From Paenibacillus mesophilus (GTDB lineage: Bacteria > Bacillota > Bacilli > Paenibacillales > NBRC-103111): 64,000 nt of DNA. The notes beneath the pieces were generated by a model, which had not been told where the DNA came from, searched no databases, and saw only the letters and a list, made by a program, of their open reading frames with translations. The first letter of the stretch is position 1. Each line of letters begins with the position of its first letter. Positions 32,675 to 41,001 of this stretch are shown one piece after another. Made by a program: the position numbers and the translations under genes. Where the stretch lies: positions 62,001 through 126,000 of the forward strand of contig NZ_VCRA01000003.1 of assembly GCF_005938385.1 (NCBI RefSeq), read 5' to 3'.

Positions 32675-35002
32675 TTAAATCGTCATGTTGCCCAAGCTGT
32701 GTTTGATCGCGGCGGCTTCCGCAGGCAGCGACGACCGGTTGACCCCTTCTTCGATGACGGCTGTCATGAATAAGTAGTTGCTGCCGCCGAAGCCACCGTT
32801 CGAAACGGTATATTTGCCGCCTTTGAAACGGGACCGCATCGCTTTCAGCTTATGGGCGCCGCCCTCGATATGGAAATGCGCCGTGTCCGCATCCGCCGCC
32901 GTGCTCGTCACGTCGCCGAAGCTCCAGGTGATGACGTTCGTCGGAGCGACGCTCTTCAGAAACGCCTTCTCGCCGTTCGTCCCGCTGAACACCGCTCCGC
33001 CGTCGACCGTAATCGACTGGTCCGGCGTATTCGCCGGGTTGTTCACGTCGCCTACCCGGTCCCACGCTCCCGTGAACAGGAAGCCGCAGTTGATCAAACC
33101 GCCGCCCTGCATAATAATTTCCCGCGTCCCGACTCGGATCTTGCCCGTCGTCGGCGAGGCGCCTTTGAACCATGTGTTGATCAGCGTCAGCTTGTTGATG
33201 CTGCCCAGGTTAACGTCCTCCACGTTGTAAAATTCACTGTTCACAATCGTCAATTCCCCGTTGCTCGGCGTATAGCCGACCGCCGTCGTGCCCGAACGGA
33301 TCGGACGCGCGATCTCGTACCCGCTCAGCATCCCGAACGAGCAGCTGTCGATGATGTTTTTGCGCTTGCCGCGCGACGAGCCTTTGCTGATCGTGATCAT
33401 TTCCTGCGCCGTACAGCCTCGCATCAGCAAGCCGTCCATATTGACCCAAATCGACCCCGAGTTCGCCATCTTCACGCCCGGCTTCGTATACGTCACGACC
33501 GCGTGGCAGTCTTCCAGCGTCAAGTCCGTCAGCCGCTTCATCGCCACGATCCGCGAGGCGATATGCTTCTTGACCGTTACCCGCTTCGCGCTGTCACCCC
33601 AGAACGTGCCGCTGTTCGCGAACGACAGCAGACCCGAGTTGCCCACGAACGTCAGATCGTGCTCGTATTGGCCGTGCGTCACGAACGGCCCGTATTCGTC
33701 GCCATCCCCATGGCAGTTCTCGACCATGCAGTACGCCGCGCACGTAAAGTCGTTCAAGTGACGCGCGTTGCTCGTATTGCAGTCCTTCACGTGTCCGTAC
33801 AGCACGTTGATCTGCTGCGTCAAGTAGCCCGTTCCGCCCCAGTCGCGTTCCTCCGGGTTCATCAGCTGGCAGCGCTCGGTCAAATAGTGCGTGTTGTAAC
33901 GCCGCATGACGACCGGCCAGAACACCTTCGTCGCATTGATTCCCGTCGCGTCGCATTCCACCGCGTATTCGTACGCCACCGGATTCGACCCGATCATGTC
34001 CCAGTCCGGCGTCGGACGCTGGCTCGTTCCGTTGACCGGCACCGGGATGCCGATGAAGTTCATGTTTCTGACGTGGCACCGCACCGCCGGCATGATCTTC
34101 TTGTACGTAATTTGCCGGCCAGCCGCCAGCTGCCATCCCGACTTGTAGTTGAACCGGACGCGGGTCGCGTCGAACACTTCCGTTACTTTGATCATGTAGT
34201 CGAGCTCGCGTTGCGCGCCGCCGCCCGCGTTGTTCTTGATTTGCGCGTGCCACCAGCTGCCTACCTCGAATGCGGACGAATCCCCGACTTCGAAAATGTC
34301 CGAGTATTCCTCGACATTCGCCGCCAGCGTCACCGTCTGCGTTACCCCGGTCGCCGTCCCTTGGAAAAACAGCACCGCTCCGAACGGGTTGTCGAGCGTA
34401 TTGCGCTCCATCCCTTCCGTCGTCACCGTATGGTTGTGGAAGTCCACCTCGATGTTGCTGCGATGGTAGACGTGGCGGACGATAAAGTTCAAATCCGTAT
34501 GCGCTTCGACCCGGTGGATCGACGGATCGTTCACGAGCGCGTCCAGCGCCGCGTCCGCATTTTGCGCCGGCCCGAAAATGCCAAACCAGCGGAAATCGCC
34601 TACTCCGCGATGAACCACTTCGAACCGGCCGGCTGCTCCTCCCAAACTGTGCACAGTTCCCCCGTTGTCCGCCTTGGTGCTCGCCGCATCCCAACGAACG
34701 AGCTTGGCGCCGCCGTCGCCGCTCGTGTTGTATCCGCTTACATGAACATGCTGCCCGTCCTTCAGCAATCCCGGGGGGATCTTCGCCAGCTCGGCTACGC
34801 TGCCGACTTGCAGCACCCGGCTGGACCCGTTTCCATTGGCCGAGGACATGTCGTCCGCAAGAGCAAGCTTGGAAGCAAATGCGCTCCCGGCGAGCATCGC
34901 GCCGCCAATTCCCAACGTGCGTAGTACATTTCTCCTGCTGATCGCTTCTTTCTTCAAGCTTTCCGCCGCATCCGTCTTGCCCAAGTTCTCCTCGTGATTC
35001 AT
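32675..35002 (-). CDS. Large exported beta-helix protein C (twin-arginine signal)
   Basis: A 775-residue paralogue of protein B and first gene of its operon. A twin-arginine signal (SRRNVLRTLGIGGAMLAGSA) lies at residues about 22-41. The pectate-lyase-superfamily opening (VLQVGSVAELAKIPPGLLKD, GYNTSGDGGAKLVRWD) is followed from residue 133 by the core nearly identical to B. The start at 35002 has GAAGGAG upstream. The 5' leader is about 190 nt and contains the shared operator-like repeats at 35172-35194 and four 11-bp tandem repeats at 35086-35125. The substrate is unknown; a secreted polysaccharide-acting or surface-binding protein is the most reasonable guess. Confidence 0.85.
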   Translation of the reverse strand: MNHEENLGKTDAAESLKKEAISRRNVLRTLGIGGAMLAGSAFASKLALADDMSSANGNGSSRVLQVGSVAELAKIPPGLLKDGQHVHVSGYNTSGDGGAKLVRWDAASTKADNGGTVHSLGGAAGRFEVVHRGVGDFRWFGIFGPAQNADAALDALVNDPSIHRVEAHTDLNFIVRHVYHRSNIEVDFHNHTVTTEGMERNTLDNPFGAVLFFQGTATGVTQTVTLAANVEEYSDIFEVGDSSAFEVGSWWHAQIKNNAGGGAQRELDYMIKVTEVFDATRVRFNYKSGWQLAAGRQITYKKIMPAVRCHVRNMNFIGIPVPVNGTSQRPTPDWDMIGSNPVAYEYAVECDATGINATKVFWPVVMRRYNTHYLTERCQLMNPEERDWGGTGYLTQQINVLYGHVKDCNTSNARHLNDFTCAAYCMVENCHGDGDEYGPFVTHGQYEHDLTFVGNSGLLSFANSGTFWGDSAKRVTVKKHIASRIVAMKRLTDLTLEDCHAVVTYTKPGVKMANSGSIWVNMDGLLMRGCTAQEMITISKGSSRGKRKNIIDSCSFGMLSGYEIARPIRSGTTAVGYTPSNGELTIVNSEFYNVEDVNLGSINKLTLINTWFKGASPTTGKIRVGTREIIMQGGGLINCGFLFTGAWDRVGDVNNPANTPDQSITVDGGAVFSGTNGEKAFLKSVAPTNVITWSFGDVTSTAADADTAHFHIEGGAHKLKAMRSRFKGGKYTVSNGGFGGSNYLFMTAVIEEGVNRSSLPAEAAAIKHSLGNMTI
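32846..34606 (-). repeat. Near-identical core segment, copy 2 (in gene C)
   Basis: Partner of 30447-32207. The sharp change in similarity at both ends points to gene conversion or a very recent duplication followed by replacement of the ends. Confidence 0.9.
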
Positions 35003-35085
35003 AGGTAACAGCTCCTTCTCGTAAAAAGGTTAGAATATGGTGCGTTTACTCGCTTGCGTGCACGATTCCTCAGTTAAGTCCTCCT

Positions 35086-35125
35086 CTGATTTAATTCTGA
35101 TTTAATTCTGATTTAATTCTGATTT
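35086..35125. repeat. Tandem 11-bp repeats in the beta-helix operon leader
   Basis: CTGATTTAATT is repeated three times head to tail (35086-35118) followed by a partial copy CTGATTT. The 11-bp period is close to one DNA turn, so copies lie on one face of the helix. They are inside the predicted 5' UTR of gene C. Confidence 0.85.
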
Positions 35126-35171
35126 GAAATTTGATGGAACAATGTTGAAAAACAATATTTTACAAGACTCA

Positions 35172-35226
35172 GGTTTATTCCTGGTTTGTTTTTCTTATTA
35201 TAGCTTCCTCATGAAAACGCCGTCAA
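35172..35226 (-). promoter_or_regulatory. Promoter and direct-repeat operator of beta-helix operon C-B
   Basis: TTGACG (35221-35226), 18-bp spacer, TATAAT (35197-35202) on the minus strand, followed by AAACAAACCAG and GAATAAACC (35172-35192), repeats 11 bp apart. This matches the element at 28873-28894 in sequence, spacing and position. Confidence 0.75.
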
Positions 35227-35350
35227 CGGTCACTTTGCAACTTTACTCCGATATGGACGCTGAATTCGCGCGTCTATAATTCGTCCCGGTAACATTCGGA
35301 TACAGACAACATGTCGATCTGGCAAATAAGAGCGGTTTGGGACCATTTGC

Positions 35351-35382
35351 AAAAAATGAAAGACCGCCGATAGCGGCGGTCT
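35351..35382 (-). terminator. Terminator downstream of the azoreductase gene
   Basis: AGACCGCC/GGCGGTCT stem followed by TTCATTTTTT on the minus strand. A second hairpin (GCTTGCGT/ACGCAAGC, 35387-35410) lies just ahead of it. The stretch 35227-35350 otherwise shows nothing clear. Confidence 0.7.
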
Positions 35383-35459
35383 GCGCGCTTGCGTAGCGGG
35401 TAACGCAAGCTTTAGCTATTCCGATTTGTGGGCATCGACCGGTTCATGGGCACCGTCCG

Positions 35460-36101
35460 TCAGAAGCTCATGGCAATCTCGCGCGCCTGTCGGATCGCTA
35501 TTTCTTTAATCATCGGCGCCTGATCGGAAGCTGCAGCCATACCTTCAACAAAGATGCCTTGAAAGCTGGGGACCCCAAAGAAGTCCATAATGGCCCCCAG
35601 ATGGCGATGCCCCATCTCAAGCTCCGCGTCGGCTGAGCCCGGTGACAAAACGCTTCCGCTCGCTTGAATGTGAACCGCTTTTTTAGCGCTCAGCAAGCCG
35701 ATCCGTCCTTTATCCGGAATATATCGAAACGTTTTGCCCGCAACGCAGATGGAATCGATGTATGCTTTCATGACGGGCGGATACGAATAATTCCATACCG
35801 GATTCACGAACACATATTTATCTGCGGCAACAAACTGATCAACCAGTTCACCGAGGCGGCTTACCTTCGCTTTCTCTGCGCATGTCAAATCTTCAAAAGC
35901 CGCGCCTGCCCCCAGTTTTCCCCAGCCGTTAAATACATCGGCGTCAAGCTGCGGAACTTCCATTTTATACAGATCGAGATGAACCACTTCATCATACGGA
36001 TTTGCTGAGCGGTAGGCCTGTACGAATTGTTTTCCGACAGCCATGCTATAAGAGGTTTCATGATTGTTCGGATTTGCCGTGATGTATAATAAAGTTGCCA
36101 T
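35460..36101 (-). CDS. FMN-dependent NADH-azoreductase family protein
   Basis: A 213-residue flavodoxin-fold quinone/azo reductase of the AzoR type. It begins MATLLYITANPNNHETSYSM (the FMN phosphate-binding start), has VFVNPVWNYSYPPVMKAYID (the P-W/F-N active-site loop) and ends GIFVEGMAAA region as in the family. It would reduce quinones or azo compounds by two electrons using NADH, often as protection against electrophiles. It is divergent from the ECF41-type sigma gene at 36588, with a MITE-like element between them. Confidence 0.9.
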   Translation of the reverse strand: MATLLYITANPNNHETSYSMAVGKQFVQAYRSANPYDEVVHLDLYKMEVPQLDADVFNGWGKLGAGAAFEDLTCAEKAKVSRLGELVDQFVAADKYVFVNPVWNYSYPPVMKAYIDSICVAGKTFRYIPDKGRIGLLSAKKAVHIQASGSVLSPGSADAELEMGHRHLGAIMDFFGVPSFQGIFVEGMAAASDQAPMIKEIAIRQAREIAMSF

Positions 36102-36187
36102 TATGAAAATACCACCTTTACTGTTATGGATATGATTAGATTTACAAAATGGGCACGATCGCGTCGGGACTACTCATTCTCGTTTGG

Positions 36188-36388
36188 CTATATAAGTTGA
36201 ACTAAAGCTGCAACGAGAAAGCCAAGTGCAATGGAGAAAGGGAATTACCTTGTAAGCGAGTTTTGGCTTTGAGTTTCTACAATCCGAAGGCCAATCCAAT
36301 AAAGGAAACTCAAAACAACCTGTCTGAAGCTGCAAGGTAATCCCTTTTGGAATGGAACGACAGCCAATCAATAGTTCAACTTATATAG
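36188..36388. mobile_element. MITE-like 201-bp palindromic element
   Basis: Perfect 17-bp terminal inverted repeats CTATATAAGTTGAACTA (36188-36204) and its complement (36372-36388). Inside, further arms pair: AAAGGGA-TTACCTTG with CAAGGTAATCCCTTT and TTTGAGTTTC with GAAACTCAAA, so most of the element can fold into one long hairpin. It encodes no credible protein. It sits between the divergent azoreductase and sigma genes, near the sigma promoter region. Confidence 0.82.
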
Positions 36389-36587
36389 AAAAGCCCCCCC
36401 TTATTTTCGATATCGGGCAGCCGCTGATTCGCCCCTTCAATACGTTGACGGATCGGACACAAGGGAATGTGACAGTTGTGCCGGATAAGTGAAAACCAAA
36501 ACAAATGTTCGTCTTCTATGTCACATCGGCTCGATTTCATTCGTCAGTATTATAGAGGATCATTTTATTGAAGAAGGAATGTGAAGG

Positions 36588-37454
36588 ATGAGCGAACAGG
36601 TAAAGTTGGCGGAGCAATTCGAATCGCACCGGAATCACTTGCAGGCGGTGGCTTATCGAATGCTTGGATCATTGAGCGAGGCGGAGGATGCGGTACAGGA
36701 GTGTTGGCTGCGTCTCAGCCGGTCGGATACGAGCGGTGTCGAGAATCTGGGAGGATGGCTGAACACCGTTGTCTCGCGGGTGTGCCTCGATATGCTGCGG
36801 TCACGAAAATCAAGACGAGAGGAATCGATGGAAGATCACTTGCCCGAGACGCTTGCGAGCCATGAGGATAGAAGCGACCCTGAACAAGAAGCGCTGATGG
36901 CGGAATCCGTCGGTCTCGCGTTGCTGGTCGTGCTCGGCAATCTGAACCCGGCGGAACGCGTCACGTTCGTGCTGCACGATATATTCGCCATGCCGTTCGC
37001 CGTGATTGCCCCCATAGTGGAAAAATCCGAATCCGCCGCAAGACAACTTGCGAGCCGGGCACGCCGCCGGGTACATGGGACCGGATCGGCACCTGAAGCC
37101 GACCGTGGACGACAACGCGAGCTTGTCGATGCTTTCCTTGCTGCGGCGTACGCCGGCGATTTCAATGAGCTGGTAGCGGCGCTTGATCCGGACGTAGTGC
37201 TCCGGGACGATCGCCAGCCAGGAGCCTCAAGCGTAACTCGAGGCGCAAGAGCTATAGCCAAGCAAGTTTCGGGACGCGCAAAGGCGGCTCAATCGGCCCT
37301 CGTGAACGGAACGGTCGGAGTCATCGCGGCACCGCGCGGAAGACTGCTCTACGTACTCTTGTTTACAATCAAGCACGGTAAGATCGCCGAGATCGACTTG
37401 ATTTCCGACCCCGCACGGATTCGCCGACTCGATTTGGCAGTGTTTGATGATTAG
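36588..37454 (+). CDS. ECF41/SigJ-type RNA polymerase sigma factor with SnoaL-like C-terminal domain
   Basis: The 288-residue protein has sigma region 2 (HLQAVAYRMLGSLSEAEDAV, QECWLRL, WLNTVVSRVCLDMLRSRKS) and region 4 (LNPAERVTFVLHDIFAMPFA, VIEKSES-type HTH) followed, from about residue 180, by a SnoaL/NTF2-like domain ending DLISDPARIRRLDLA. The fused domain takes the place of a separate anti-sigma factor and tunes activity in the ECF41 group. Such factors usually lie beside an oxidoreductase or carboxymuconolactone-decarboxylase-like gene that they control; the divergent azoreductase is the local candidate. ATG behind GTGAAGG. The gap 36389-36587 shows no clear sigma-A promoter. Confidence 0.9.
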   Translation: MSEQVKLAEQFESHRNHLQAVAYRMLGSLSEAEDAVQECWLRLSRSDTSGVENLGGWLNTVVSRVCLDMLRSRKSRREESMEDHLPETLASHEDRSDPEQEALMAESVGLALLVVLGNLNPAERVTFVLHDIFAMPFAVIAPIVEKSESAARQLASRARRRVHGTGSAPEADRGRQRELVDAFLAAAYAGDFNELVAALDPDVVLRDDRQPGASSVTRGARAIAKQVSGRAKAAQSALVNGTVGVIAAPRGRLLYVLLFTIKHGKIAEIDLISDPARIRRLDLAVFDD

Positions 37455-37460
37455 TAGCAC

Positions 37461-37489
37461 AAAAAAAGGATTCCCTTAAAAGGGAACCC
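37461..37489 (-). terminator. Terminator of the trp operon
   Basis: GGGTTCCCTT/AAGGGAATCC stem with a two-base loop, followed by seven T on the minus strand, 50 bp past trpA. Confidence 0.85.
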
Positions 37490-37539
37490 TTGAAACGGCT
37501 TTTGCAGCTGCTTGATTACAATCACAACACTTGACTCTG

Positions 37540-38346
37540 TTATCCCCGCAGCTGCCTAACGAATTCGCGCACCTGCACCAGCCCGTCCGACCGCGACGAA
37601 TCGTTCATAAGCAGCGGAGTCGCTTCTTCGATCTTGCGGACGATCGCGCTGCCGATGACGACCCCGTCGCACGTCTTGGAGAAGTGGGCGAACTGCTCAC
37701 TCGTCGAGATGCCGAAGCCGATGGCGATAGGCAGATCGGTGGAACGCCGGACCGAAGCCAGGAACTCGTCGATCCCGGAGAAAAAGTCCGAGCGCATGCC
37801 GGTTACGCCGAGCGACGATACGCAGTATATAAAGCCTGAAGCGGTCGCCGTTATTTTCGCAATGCGGTCATCCGACGTCGGAGCGACTAGCGGTATGAGA
37901 TGAATGTTGTAACGATCGGATAAGGCCTTGACCGGACCGTTCTCCTCGAACGGCAAATCCGGTATGATCACTCCGCTGATATCATGCTCGACGAGCAGCT
38001 CGAAAAACCGCTCCAACCCGAGCTGAAGCACCGGATTGTAATAGGTGAACAAAATAAACGGCAAATTGACGTTATGCTCGCGCGCCTGCTTGGCGATGCG
38101 GATGCAGTCCATAATCGTGATTTTATGCTTCAGAGCCCGTTCGGACGCCCGCTGGATGACGGGGCCGTCGGCGAGCGGGTCGGAATAAGGAACCCCGAGC
38201 TCGACAATATCCGCTCCGGCCAGTTCCAGCTCCCGCAGCAGCGAGAGCGATACGTCCGGATTCGGATCGCCCATCGTAATATACGGGATGAGCGCAGTGC
38301 GCCCTTGGCGCTTCAGCTCGGCGAATTTCTCATCAATGCGATTCAC
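37540..38346 (-). CDS. trpA: Tryptophan synthase alpha chain
   Basis: TrpA cleaves indole-3-glycerol phosphate to indole, which is channelled to TrpB. The 268-residue TIM barrel shows [20 protein letters not shown] (catalytic region start), [20 protein letters not shown] with the catalytic Glu and Asp, [11 protein letters not shown]-type loop ([14 protein letters not shown]) and IGFGIST phosphate site. A GTG at 38346 (VNRIDEKF) with GGGAGG eight bases upstream is preferred over a GTG three codons earlier. It overlaps the trpB end by 14 bases and is the last gene of the operon. Confidence 0.96.
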   Translation of the reverse strand: MNRIDEKFAELKRQGRTALIPYITMGDPNPDVSLSLLRELELAGADIVELGVPYSDPLADGPVIQRASERALKHKITIMDCIRIAKQAREHNVNLPFILFTYYNPVLQLGLERFFELLVEHDISGVIIPDLPFEENGPVKALSDRYNIHLIPLVAPTSDDRIAKITATASGFIYCVSSLGVTGMRSDFFSGIDEFLASVRRSTDLPIAIGFGISTSEQFAHFSKTCDGVVIGSAIVRKIEEATPLLMNDSSRSDGLVQVREFVRQLRG

Positions 38347-39544
38347 TTGCGCCACCTCCCAAGTATCCCATGATCGATTCGACGTCCTTGTCGCCCCGGC
38401 CGGACAAGCTCACTACGATGATCTCGTCTTTGCTCATCGTCGGCGCTACCTTGAGCGTATGCGCTATCGCATGCGAGCTTTCGAGCGCCGCAATGATGCC
38501 TTCGGTCCGGCTAAGCAGCTGGAGCGCATCCAACGCCTCCTTATCCGTTATCGGCACATATTCGGCACGTCCGCTGTCTTTCAAGTAAGAGTGTTCCGGT
38601 CCGATTCCAGGGTAATCTAGCCCTGCGGATATCGAATGCGCCGGCATCACTTGGCCGAACTCGTCTTGCAGCACATAGCTGAGAGACCCTTGGAACACGC
38701 CCGGACTTCCTTTCGTCATCGTAGCCGCGTGCTCTTCCGTATCCACACCGCGGCCGGCCGCCTCCACTCCGATTAGACGAACCGATTCGTCGTCGACGAA
38801 CGGATAGAAGATGCCCATCGCGTTGCTTCCGCCGCCTACGCAGGCGATGACGGCATCGGGCAGCCGCCCTTCCTTCTCGAGTATTTGCGCGCGCGCTTCA
38901 TCGCCGATGATGCGTTGAAAATCACGCACCATCATCGGATAAGGGTGCGGTCCCGTAACCGATCCGAGAATGTAAAACGTGTCATGAACGTTGCTGACCC
39001 AGTAGCGCAGCGTTTCGTTGCACGCGTCCTTCAGCGTTCGCGTACCGGACATGACAGGAACTACTTCCGCTCCAAGCAGGTTCATGCGGAATACGTTCAG
39101 CTGCTGGCGCTTCGTGTCCTCCTCACCCATGAACACTTTGCATTCCAGTCCGAGCAGCGCGGCGATCGTCGCCGAAGCGACCCCATGCTGGCCGGCTCCT
39201 GTTTCGGCAATGACTTTCTTCTTGCCCATCCGCTTCGCGAGTACCGCCTGCCCGATCGTGTTGTTGATTTTGTGAGCGCCGGTGTGGTTCAAGTCTTCGC
39301 GTTTCAAATAGATTTTCGCTCCGCCCAAATGCTCGGTCAGACGTTCGGCATAGTAGAGCCGGGACGGTCTGCCCGCATATTCGTTCAACAGCGTCCGCAC
39401 TTCCCGGATGAATTCGGGATCCTGCGAATATTTGCGATACGCCTCGTCCAGCTCGATCAAAGCGTTCATTAACGTTTCCGGGACGTAACGGCCCCCGAAG
39501 GCGCCGAAGCGGCCTTGCTCGTCAGGCACTTGCATGCGACTCAT
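38333..39544 (-). CDS. trpB: Tryptophan synthase beta chain
   Basis: TrpB is the PLP enzyme joining indole and serine. In the 403-residue protein, [15 protein letters not shown] holds the PLP lysine, [10 protein letters not shown] and the glycine-rich [15 protein letters not shown] phosphate clamp are canonical, and [17 protein letters not shown] follows. It is a standard TrpB1, not the indole-salvaging TrpB2 type. It overlaps trpF by 23 bases upstream and trpA downstream, which implies translational coupling of the last three genes. Confidence 0.97.
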   Translation of the reverse strand: MSRMQVPDEQGRFGAFGGRYVPETLMNALIELDEAYRKYSQDPEFIREVRTLLNEYAGRPSRLYYAERLTEHLGGAKIYLKREDLNHTGAHKINNTIGQAVLAKRMGKKKVIAETGAGQHGVASATIAALLGLECKVFMGEEDTKRQQLNVFRMNLLGAEVVPVMSGTRTLKDACNETLRYWVSNVHDTFYILGSVTGPHPYPMMVRDFQRIIGDEARAQILEKEGRLPDAVIACVGGGSNAMGIFYPFVDDESVRLIGVEAAGRGVDTEEHAATMTKGSPGVFQGSLSYVLQDEFGQVMPAHSISAGLDYPGIGPEHSYLKDSGRAEYVPITDKEALDALQLLSRTEGIIAALESSHAIAHTLKVAPTMSKDEIIVVSLSGRGDKDVESIMGYLGGGASESH

Positions 39545-40196
39545 GACGTTTCACCCTTTCGACGAATGCTGTAATTTTTGAAATATCTTTGACTCCGTCC
39601 GTTTCCACGCCGCTCGATACGTCCACGCCGTCCGGCGCATACGCTTCAAGCAGCTCCTCCACATTATCCGGGTGTAATCCGCCCGCGACGAGCAGCGGAA
39701 TACCGCATCGGTTCGTCCACGCCAAGTAGTCCGGAATCCGGTTCCATTCGAACGTCCGGCCCGTACCGCCGCCCGCCGTATCGAGCAGCAAGCCGTCGAT
39801 GCAGCCCGCATACGGGGCGAGGGCTTCCTCGATCGTTTGCGCCGACTGGTTATCGACTGAGCAGACCCGGTATACCTGTACCCGGTAAGTATCGCGCACC
39901 CATTTGCAAAAAGCGGCGTCTTCCGAGCCGTGCAGCTGGATAACGTCGATCGGCGCTTCGCGCATCACTTCCGCCAGCTGCTGCTCGGACGGATCGACGA
40001 ACACCCCGACGGTTAACGGCACCCGGTTCCCCCGCTCGCGCGAACGATGGATCACCTTTACCATTTCGCCGGCCTGTGCGGGCGTTACTTGCCGTTTGCT
40101 TTTGGCGAAGAGGAAGCCGATATGGTCGATCGGCAAATGCAATACGGATCGCACCGTCTCCGTGTCTTTAAGCCCGCATATTTTGACCGTCGTCAT
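39522..40196 (-). CDS. trpF: Phosphoribosylanthranilate isomerase
   Basis: TrpF performs the Amadori rearrangement of phosphoribosylanthranilate. The 224-residue barrel starts [15 protein letters not shown] with the catalytic cysteine in KICG, has [15 protein letters not shown], and [14 protein letters not shown] (phosphate site) and [13 protein letters not shown] with the catalytic aspartate. It starts one base past the trpC stop and overlaps trpB, in the usual Bacillales order C-F-B-A. Confidence 0.97.
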   Translation of the reverse strand: MTTVKICGLKDTETVRSVLHLPIDHIGFLFAKSKRQVTPAQAGEMVKVIHRSRERGNRVPLTVGVFVDPSEQQLAEVMREAPIDVIQLHGSEDAAFCKWVRDTYRVQVYRVCSVDNQSAQTIEEALAPYAGCIDGLLLDTAGGGTGRTFEWNRIPDYLAWTNRCGIPLLVAGGLHPDNVEELLEAYAPDGVDVSSGVETDGVKDISKITAFVERVKRHESHASA

Positions 40197-40197
40197 C

Positions 40198-41001
40198 TTA
40201 CTTGGCCTCCCGCGCTTCCGCTTGTCCCATCAGCTCGTTAACGGCATCCTCGACGACAGGCTTCCGCATGAAATGCTCTCCCACGAGCACGGCCTGCGCA
40301 CCGATCGAGCGCAGATAGCCGATTTCGTCCGGGGATGAAATGCCGCTCTCGCTGACAACCGTTTTACCGGCCGGTATATCGCGGATCAGCTCTTCGGTCG
40401 TCTTCAGATCGGTCACGAACGTGCGCAGATTGCGGTTGTTGATGCCGATGAGCGTAGCATCGAGCGTAAGCACTCGTTCGAGCTCTTCCCGATCATGCAC
40501 CTCCACAAGCGTATCCAAGCCGAGATCGCGTGCGGTGGCGAGAAAATCACGCATTTCCTCTGTTGTCAAAATCGCGGCGATCAGCAAAATCGCGTCCGCT
40601 CCGATCGTTCTCGCTTCATAAATTTGCCGGGCGTCGATCGTAAAGTCTTTACGCAGAATCGGCACGCGTACCGCTTGCCGGACTGCACTCAAATAATCGT
40701 TGGAGCCTTGAAAATAGTCCACATCAGTCAGCACGGATATGCAGTCCGTTCCGGCCGCTTCATAGGAACGCGCAATGCCGACCGGATCGAAATCGGGACG
40801 TATCAGCCCTTTGGACGGCGAAGCCTTCTTTACCTCGGCTATCAACCCCATGCTCCGATTGCGGTCCCGCGCAATCGCACGTTCGAAGCCGAGACATGCC
40901 GGCATAGAGGCAATTGTTTGCTCCGCTTCCGAGAGCGAGAACGTTTGCTTCAGACGTTCGACTTCCGTACGTTTTGTAGCTACGATTTTATCAAGAAACA
41001 T
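40198..41001 (-). CDS. trpC: Indole-3-glycerol phosphate synthase
   Basis: TrpC closes the indole ring from CdRP. The 267-residue TIM barrel shows LIAEVKKASPSKGLI (catalytic lysine region), SVLTDVDYFQGS, VLRKDFTIDARQIYEARTIG with the second catalytic lysine, LVEVHDREELERVL, IGINNRNLRTF and VSESGISSPDEI. Length is typical for a monofunctional enzyme. It overlaps trpD by 11 bases. Confidence 0.97.
   Translation of the reverse strand: MFLDKIVATKRTEVERLKQTFSLSEAEQTIASMPACLGFERAIARDRNRSMGLIAEVKKASPSKGLIRPDFDPVGIARSYEAAGTDCISVLTDVDYFQGSNDYLSAVRQAVRVPILRKDFTIDARQIYEARTIGADAILLIAAILTTEEMRDFLATARDLGLDTLVEVHDREELERVLTLDATLIGINNRNLRTFVTDLKTTEELIRDIPAGKTVVSESGISSPDEIGYLRSIGAQAVLVGEHFMRKPVVEDAVNELMGQAEAREAK

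Noticed and set aside
29118-32678. 1186-codon open frame on the plus strand
   Set aside because: It lies exactly antisense to the secreted repeat protein and beta-helix gene B, is extremely Arg/His/Val-rich, lacks a ribosome binding site and recurs over gene C because the underlying DNA is duplicated.
32852-34924. 690-codon open frame on the plus strand
   Set aside because: Antisense shadow of beta-helix gene C with the same biased composition as the frame over gene B.
35086-35125. CRISPR-like array
   Set aside because: Repeats are 11 bp, contiguous and without spacers; no cas genes in the window.
36174-36371. 65-codon open frame inside the MITE-like element
   Set aside because: It is made of the palindromic arms and internal repeats; no ribosome binding site or conserved domain.
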